A stretch of 64,000 nt of DNA from Planococcus halotolerans (GTDB taxonomy: Bacteria > Bacillota > Bacilli > Bacillales_A > Planococcaceae): assembly GCF_003289955.1 (NCBI RefSeq), contig NZ_QLZR01000001.1:434001-498000 (forward strand), written 5' to 3'. The notes under the pieces are model-generated. The model saw only the letters and a program-made list of their open reading frames with translations, had not been told where the DNA came from and made no database searches. Positions within the stretch are counted from its first letter, which is position 1, and each line of letters opens with the position of its first letter. The position numbers were made by a program, and so were the translations under genes. Shown here piece by piece: positions 59,256 through 64,000 of the stretch.

Positions 59256-62216
59256 TTATATTTCCTCTGTCAATCGCTCTACTTCTTCAGGCCGATCGAA
59301 ATAATACTCTTCCAGTAAAGGTAAAATTTCGAAACTCATGATGCCGTCAAACCAATTATATTCACTGATGTCGTCCGGCTTGGCTGAGAAGAACGAATGG
59401 CCAATTGCATAGCCGCTTCCAAGTTGATAATCATTAATAATTTCGTGATTTAACTTTTCGACTGTCTGCTGAATTTTGCTAATCATCTCAGCCGAAACAT
59501 TCTCTTTGATCATGTGCTGACGCCATTTTTCATTGAATGCCGGTTCCAGCGTTACGAAAGCAAAACGGCGGCGTAATGCGACTTCCAGCTGCGCCAATGA
59601 CCGGTCGGCTGTATTCATCGTACCGATCAAATGCAAATTGCTTGGAACTGTAAATTTTAGTTTTGAATAACCCATCGTTACAAATTCATCGCGTTTGTCC
59701 CGCTCAATCAACATAAATAACTCACCGAAGATCTTCGAAAGATTACCTCTATTGATTTCATCAATGACGAAGTAATAATCTTCTTCAGGGTTATTAAGTG
59801 CCCGCTGGCAGAAATCATAGAATACGCCGTATTGAAGAGAAAATCCGTTTTCTTTTGGCCGGAATCCCATCACAAAATCTTCATAAGAATAATTTTGGTG
59901 AAATTGCACCATTTCCACACGGCTCTCATCTTTTGTGCCCATAAGGGAATAAGCCAATCTCTTCGAAACAAACGTTTTCCCTACTCCAGGAGGTCCTTGG
60001 AGGATAATATTTTTCTTGTACTTTAAGAGACTTGCGATTTTGTCATAAGTCTTTTCATCGATGAATACCTCTTCAAGAAATGCGTCTTTGGAATAAGACT
60101 CGTATATTTGCCTCTCCCCAATCGTTTCTCCAAGCGCTTCTTTTAAATTCGGTTTTAAGCTCCACATGAAACGATTGCTGTCTTCGTATTCACCCTCAAA
60201 TAACACACACCAATTACAAACAGTTCCGTCATCACGGTGCACATCTTTCAACCCTGTTTCTTCTTTTATTCTTTTTGCTAAATTCACTACCGGAAGGTTG
60301 AAAGAATTCCGGCTCATCCCCAATGCTTCACCTAATTGCGTTGCCGTTGCCTGTCCGCCTAATTCATACATTTTCGTCAAATAAACCAAATCTTTTTCAT
60401 GGAAAATGTTGTTGTCTGTCAGTAATTCAGACCACTTATCTTTTGTGAGTTCTTTTAATACCGGACTTACAGGCTCTATAGTTATTTCTTCGTTTTTAAA
60501 CTCATCAAGAACATCAATAATTTTGCTATGGAAATCTTCATAAGAAAAACTTTCTGCATCATCCACGTGCGCTACACTTCTTTGACCGCCTTTTGGATGC
60601 TCATCTCCGTAATGCAATCCATATTCAATACCCTTAGGATCTACAGCCACAAATAATTGCGGCGCTAACCGATGGCTTCCGTTTTCGGTTTCATATACAG
60701 CCAGCCAGCAACGCGAAGTTCCGAATTGATTGTTCCAGCTATAGCCATTTAACACTCTATCCTCAAAGAACTTAAGATCCTTAAACTCTTCAAACTGTCG
60801 AATAGCACGATGTATTTTTGTGAGTTCGATCTGAACTTTTTTCTTTTTATCAAAATAATACAGTTGGAAGAGAATCGAGAAATCACTCCAAGAGTTCAGG
60901 ATTTTCGTTTCATATCTTCGGCTGATCTCTTGTTTGATAATTTCCATGTCTTCAAGCGATATCAGTCCATCCTCCAATATCTTTTCAATAATTTTATGGC
61001 GAATCAAATTCACTTTCTCATTGTTTCTATATTGATCGCTTACCTTTTCTAAAATCTCTGGATCTATATCAGCAATTTTTTGCAGCATTAATTCCTGGTC
61101 ACGTTCGAACTCACCAAGCTTTGCCGAAAGATCAAATAAGTAATCCATTGCTGCTTCTACTTTAATCTGATCATATGTAATGGCGCAGTAGAAGAAATCT
61201 TGAATGTCCAAGGCAGTAAGGGACGGATTCTCCCTTTTGAAATGTTCTAAAGCCAGATTGCATATATAGCGGTAAAATTCATAATTTTTTCCCGCCGCTC
61301 CCAATTTGAAGTTGATATCATAATCCGCTTTAATCGCAGTAAATACTTCTTGTTTATAAATTGGGTATTCCTTGTAGTCTTTGGCAGCCAGTAAATAACC
61401 AAAAAGCGGTGCCCCAAGAGATATTTCGTTGCTGAATGTCTTGCCTTCTTCTCTGAATTTCTCAATTCGTTCGCTTATCGGAGCTTCAGAGGTATAAAGC
61501 TCGTTAAGCAAAGCCGCTACCCTTGCAGGTTTTGCTTCAGCAAACTTCACTAAATCAGCTGTATTGCTCCAATGGACAAAACTGCCTACATTCGGATTTT
61601 CCTTCTGCAGCTTTTTAACAATATCCACTACAGTTAGATTTGTAATTTCTTGTCCTTTCATAAACTCGTTTAAACGAGAAAGGACTTCTAGCTTGTAAGC
61701 CTCGTCGTAGAGCTCGTTCTCTTTAAATTTTATGTATCTCCCATAAGCCATATCGATATATGAACTGTCGAATAGCTTCTTTCTAATTTCGGAATAGTCG
61801 GTTTGAGAAGGCATAGCTTTTCCTTCTTTTAAATCTTCCTCAAAGTAAATTTCTGCCGCCTTTTCAAGCTCATAGCGCAGAGTCCAAACTAAACGATTTC
61901 TGTCTGGCTGCCATTCCCCTAAAAAAGGAATATGCCATGTTCTTTTTTCACCACTAATGTTTTGTGGATAAACAATTTGAGGTAAATGGTTCATGATTCT
62001 TTTACCCAAGCGATCAATTTGAAGCATTAAAGCTGTACTCCCTGTTAATTTTAAATAACGAGCAATTGACGCAGCATGTAGATTTCCTTGATGTAGCATG
62101 ACAGCCAAGACCATTTGTCTGTCTCTTTCTTTAAAAATCCCATCATTCCGAAGCATGTCCAACCATTGAGCTTCTGTAATCTCTAACGGGGTATCGTAGA
62201 TAGTTTGTTCAGCCAT
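59256..62216 (-). CDS. McrB-like AAA+ motor with duplicated N-terminal module, system 2
   Basis: 986 residues, about twice a standard McrB. The AAA+ core is C-terminal: Walker A ILQGPPGVGKTFVS near 742, Walker B FVIDEINRGNLSK near 818, LIGTMNTADRSLAQLE and VALRRRFAFV. A module of about 105 residues occurs twice, at 10-115 and 588-695, with the matched ends TEAQWLDMLRNDGIF / TKDKWSELLTDNNIF and FLGEWQPDRNRLVWTL / FEGEYEDSNRFMWSL; a long helical stretch lies between. The two copies may read modified DNA. ATG 62216 is chosen from AAGGG upstream. First gene of the island on the minus strand. Confidence 0.87.
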   Translation of the reverse strand: MAEQTIYDTPLEITEAQWLDMLRNDGIFKERDRQMVLAVMLHQGNLHAASIARYLKLTGSTALMLQIDRLGKRIMNHLPQIVYPQNISGEKRTWHIPFLGEWQPDRNRLVWTLRYELEKAAEIYFEEDLKEGKAMPSQTDYSEIRKKLFDSSYIDMAYGRYIKFKENELYDEAYKLEVLSRLNEFMKGQEITNLTVVDIVKKLQKENPNVGSFVHWSNTADLVKFAEAKPARVAALLNELYTSEAPISERIEKFREEGKTFSNEISLGAPLFGYLLAAKDYKEYPIYKQEVFTAIKADYDINFKLGAAGKNYEFYRYICNLALEHFKRENPSLTALDIQDFFYCAITYDQIKVEAAMDYLFDLSAKLGEFERDQELMLQKIADIDPEILEKVSDQYRNNEKVNLIRHKIIEKILEDGLISLEDMEIIKQEISRRYETKILNSWSDFSILFQLYYFDKKKKVQIELTKIHRAIRQFEEFKDLKFFEDRVLNGYSWNNQFGTSRCWLAVYETENGSHRLAPQLFVAVDPKGIEYGLHYGDEHPKGGQRSVAHVDDAESFSYEDFHSKIIDVLDEFKNEEITIEPVSPVLKELTKDKWSELLTDNNIFHEKDLVYLTKMYELGGQATATQLGEALGMSRNSFNLPVVNLAKRIKEETGLKDVHRDDGTVCNWCVLFEGEYEDSNRFMWSLKPNLKEALGETIGERQIYESYSKDAFLEEVFIDEKTYDKIASLLKYKKNIILQGPPGVGKTFVSKRLAYSLMGTKDESRVEMVQFHQNYSYEDFVMGFRPKENGFSLQYGVFYDFCQRALNNPEEDYYFVIDEINRGNLSKIFGELFMLIERDKRDEFVTMGYSKLKFTVPSNLHLIGTMNTADRSLAQLEVALRRRFAFVTLEPAFNEKWRQHMIKENVSAEMISKIQQTVEKLNHEIINDYQLGSGYAIGHSFFSAKPDDISEYNWFDGIMSFEILPLLEEYYFDRPEEVERLTEEI

Positions 62217-62435
62217 TCCTATCATCCCTTCGCCTTTTGGATTGAGTTTCTTCTATATATATATATATTTGTAAGTTTGTTTTTTAATGTTCCGATTACA
62301 TTTACCTCTATTATAACGGCTATAGCCAGAAATTAATTGACGAATCTAAATATTTCCAAACAAAATATTATCATTAACTAGGATTTGTCTTTCACTTCGC
62401 ATTAATTCCAGTCTCCATCATGAATCTTCCAAAAC

Positions 62436-62473
62436 AAAAAGACTGCCAGGCTATTAAAAAGCCGGCAGTCTTG
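62436..62473. terminator. Hairpin upstream of the defence island
   Basis: AAGACTGCCAGGCT pairs with AGCCGGCAGTCTT around ATTAAAA. Confidence 0.7.
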
Positions 62474-62615
62474 TTATATTGCATGTGACGTGGAAAATTC
62501 CCATCTTTATATATTCCATTAAACTATATCTATTAGTTAAATTGAATTTAAGCACTAGTTCTTTTATTTCACTTTACCTGCTTTCTAACCTAACAGGCGC
62601 AGAGAAATTTCTAGA

Positions 62616-62775
62616 GATATGAAGCAAAACAGCGAGACTCCCAAGGGAATAGAAACGGAGTTGGCTTTCCAACTCCGTTTCTAGCGAAGTGCTAAGATCC
62701 ACTCGAGCGAAGGGTACCGAGCTCGAGTTAGCTCAGCGCAAGCCCCCAGGAAAGCGAGCTGTTTTGCGGAATATT
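62616..62775. repeat. Dispersed structured repeat, copy C (inverted)
   Basis: The element lies in the opposite direction to copies A and B: it begins GATATGAAGCAAAACAGCGA and ends GCGAGCTGTTTTGCGGAATA. It has its own hairpin AACGGAGTTGG/CCAACTCCGTT where copy A has the GGCCGA stem, so the middle differs while the ends match. It lies in the 595-base gap 62217-62811; apart from the terminator nothing else is seen there. Confidence 0.85.
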
Positions 62776-62811
62776 GGTTAGTATTCTACACTCCTTCAAC
62801 CTCTATAATTC

Positions 62812-64000
62812 TCACTCTCCCCCAACCATATACCTCAATAAATCCCCAAAAATAATCTTATCCGACAGCTTCAACTCTTCCCGTACCGTTTCCAGAGAAG
62901 GTTCACATTGCTGAATGTCGATCTCGTGTCCGGTTTCTTTGTCATAACATACATTGTCTTTGTAAATGTAATCGTCCGAGATGAAACTGCCGTCCCGGAA
63001 AATGACGGGATGGTCGCTGTCCCGGGTGAACAGGTTATGGCCGAAGGAGTATCTTTCTTCCGCCTGGATGCCCATCAGATGGAGCAGGGTCGGGCGTATA
63101 TCGATTTCGCCGCCAGGGGTTGCGATGGTTTCGCCTTGCTGGCCGGGAATATGGATGATCAGCGGCACTTGTTTATGTTGCATCTGGTTGGTTATGGTGG
63201 CTTCTTCGCCCAACAGCTCGTTCAGGCCTACTTCGTATTTTTCGGAAATGCCGTAATGGTCACCCGCCAGGACAAATACGGTATCTTCGTACATGCCTTC
63301 TTCTTTTAATTTTTCAAAAAAGGTCTCGAGCGATTTGTCTAAATAACGGACAGTGGTGACATAGCGGTTTACGACATCCTCTTCGGTAACCGCCTCGTCG
63401 ATGAACATGTCTTCTTCCTCCAGCAAGAAAGGAAAATGATTCGTCAGGGTGAGAAATTTTGCGTAATACGGTTCTGGCAGATTCTTCATATAGTCCGCTG
63501 ATTGTGTAAAGAAAGGAGTGTCCTTTAATCCATAGTTTACCGAATTCTCTTCGGTAACGGTATAGTCCTCTTTCGAGAAATACCGGTCGTAGCCCAATGT
63601 CTCATACATGACATTGCGGTTCCAAAATGTATCCACATTGCCATGGAATGTGGCAGCGTAATAATCTTTTTCTTCCTTTAAAATATGCGGCAGGCTATGG
63701 AATGTGTTTTCCGGTCTTCTGACAAACACCGAACCGCTCGCGAGCGGATACAGGCTCGTGTCCATCATGAATTCCGCATCGGACGTTTTCCCTTGTGCCG
63801 TTTGATCGTAGACCTGGTTGAAATAAAAGCTGTCTTCGATCAAATCAATCAGAAACGGCGTCACTTCTTCCCCGTTCACTTTTTGGCCGATCACGAAGTC
63901 CTGGGTGGACTCAAGACTGATCAGGACAATATTTTTGCCTTCCGCTAACCCGTACAGATCGGTGCGTCCAGGATCTTTATGCTGCAGAGACTCTATGGAA
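62812..64000 (-). CDS. Lipoteichoic acid synthase-type sulfatase (C-terminal part, runs off the window)
   Basis: Extracellular glycerolphosphate transferase of the LtaS family. The open frame reaches the window end, so the membrane part is missing. Visible: NIVLISLESTQDFVIGQKVN with the catalytic Thr, NGEEVTPFLIDL, DAEFMMDTSLYPLASGSVF, TLTNHFPF, and the metal site LAGDHYGIS. It builds or modifies the polyglycerolphosphate chain on the outer leaflet. Codons upstream of 63894 are in frame and match the family, so the GTG there is not the start. Confidence 0.9.
   Translation of the reverse strand, partial: SIESLQHKDPGRTDLYGLAEGKNIVLISLESTQDFVIGQKVNGEEVTPFLIDLIEDSFYFNQVYDQTAQGKTSDAEFMMDTSLYPLASGSVFVRRPENTFHSLPHILKEEKDYYAATFHGNVDTFWNRNVMYETLGYDRYFSKEDYTVTEENSVNYGLKDTPFFTQSADYMKNLPEPYYAKFLTLTNHFPFLLEEEDMFIDEAVTEEDVVNRYVTTVRYLDKSLETFFEKLKEEGMYEDTVFVLAGDHYGISEKYEVGLNELLGEEATITNQMQHKQVPLIIHIPGQQGETIATPGGEIDIRPTLLHLMGIQAEERYSFGHNLFTRDSDHPVIFRDGSFISDDYIYKDNVCYDKETGHEIDIQQCEPSLETVREELKLSDKIIFGDLLRYMVGGE

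Noticed and set aside
48930-62216. Prophage or integrative element carrying the defence island
   Set aside because: No integrase, structural phage gene or flanking attachment repeat was seen; the repeat at 62616 does not recur at the left end.

Overview
The window looks like chromosomal DNA of a low-to-moderate GC Gram-positive of the Bacillales, most likely Planococcaceae (Planococcus-like). Support: strong AGGAGG ribosome sites before nearly every gene, a lipobox lipoprotein, CstR, GlpP, LexA-type GAAC-N4-GTTC boxes, PdxST, a YolD protein, an LtaS-type lipoteichoic acid synthase and a preQ1-I riboswitch. The genus is inference. UGA is an ordinary stop for many genes here (for example phnC, yedE, queC), so the in-frame UGA codons described below are not a code change.

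Region 1 (1-6430), selenium: a selD whose own Cys position is an in-frame UGA, a split PhnCDE-type ABC importer, a polysaccharide-deacetylase gene with a UGA at codon 6, a thioredoxin with UGA replacing the first active-site Cys, and a YedE transporter. A second UGA thioredoxin lies at 17343-17669. All four UGAs are followed at the right distance by a hairpin that fits the bacterial SECIS pattern; in both thioredoxins the stem is 8 bp with a GGU loop. This is the most striking content of the window.

Region 2 (6495-10117): queC-queD-queE behind a preQ1-I riboswitch, and pdxS-pdxT. Region 3 (10246-17670): reactive-sulfur island on the minus strand: TauE permease, TusA, rhodanese/persulfide dioxygenase (CstB-like), two DsrE proteins, TusA-rhodanese fusion, two rhodaneses, the persulfide sensor CstR, a truncated rhodanese, DUF302 and a methyltransferase, with six matching palindromes (ATACCCC..GGGGTAT type). 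The second UGA thioredoxin shares a divergent intergenic region with one of these operators, tying selenium to persulfide stress.

Region 4 (17743-28290): methyltransferase, racemase, nucleotidyltransferase and kinase genes; an ECF sigma/anti-sigma pair divergent from a sortase substrate plus its sortase, both sides carrying the same bipartite promoter; a GGDEF-EAL protein; a membrane protein. Region 5 (28298-36690): an acyl-CoA operon (thioesterase, FabG, two MaoC proteins, iron alcohol dehydrogenase), a thermolysin-family protease, two SOS-box genes and an amidase. Region 6 (36865-43623): glpP, glpF-glpK, glpD and a second glpK, with three leader terminators sharing a 5' motif and cre-overlapped promoters. 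Region 7 (44016-48669): TetR regulator, NCS1 permease, DUF917 protein and hydantoinase-like protein.

Region 8 (48930-62216) is an eight-gene defence island on one strand: a McrB/McrC pair at each end and, between them, two phospholipase-D/SF2 helicases, each with a nucleotide-pyrophosphatase gene (MazG-like, NUDIX) directly upstream. The window ends in the C-terminal part of an LtaS-type sulfatase. A dispersed repeat with GCAAAACAGC ends occurs three times (11353, 13853, 62616).
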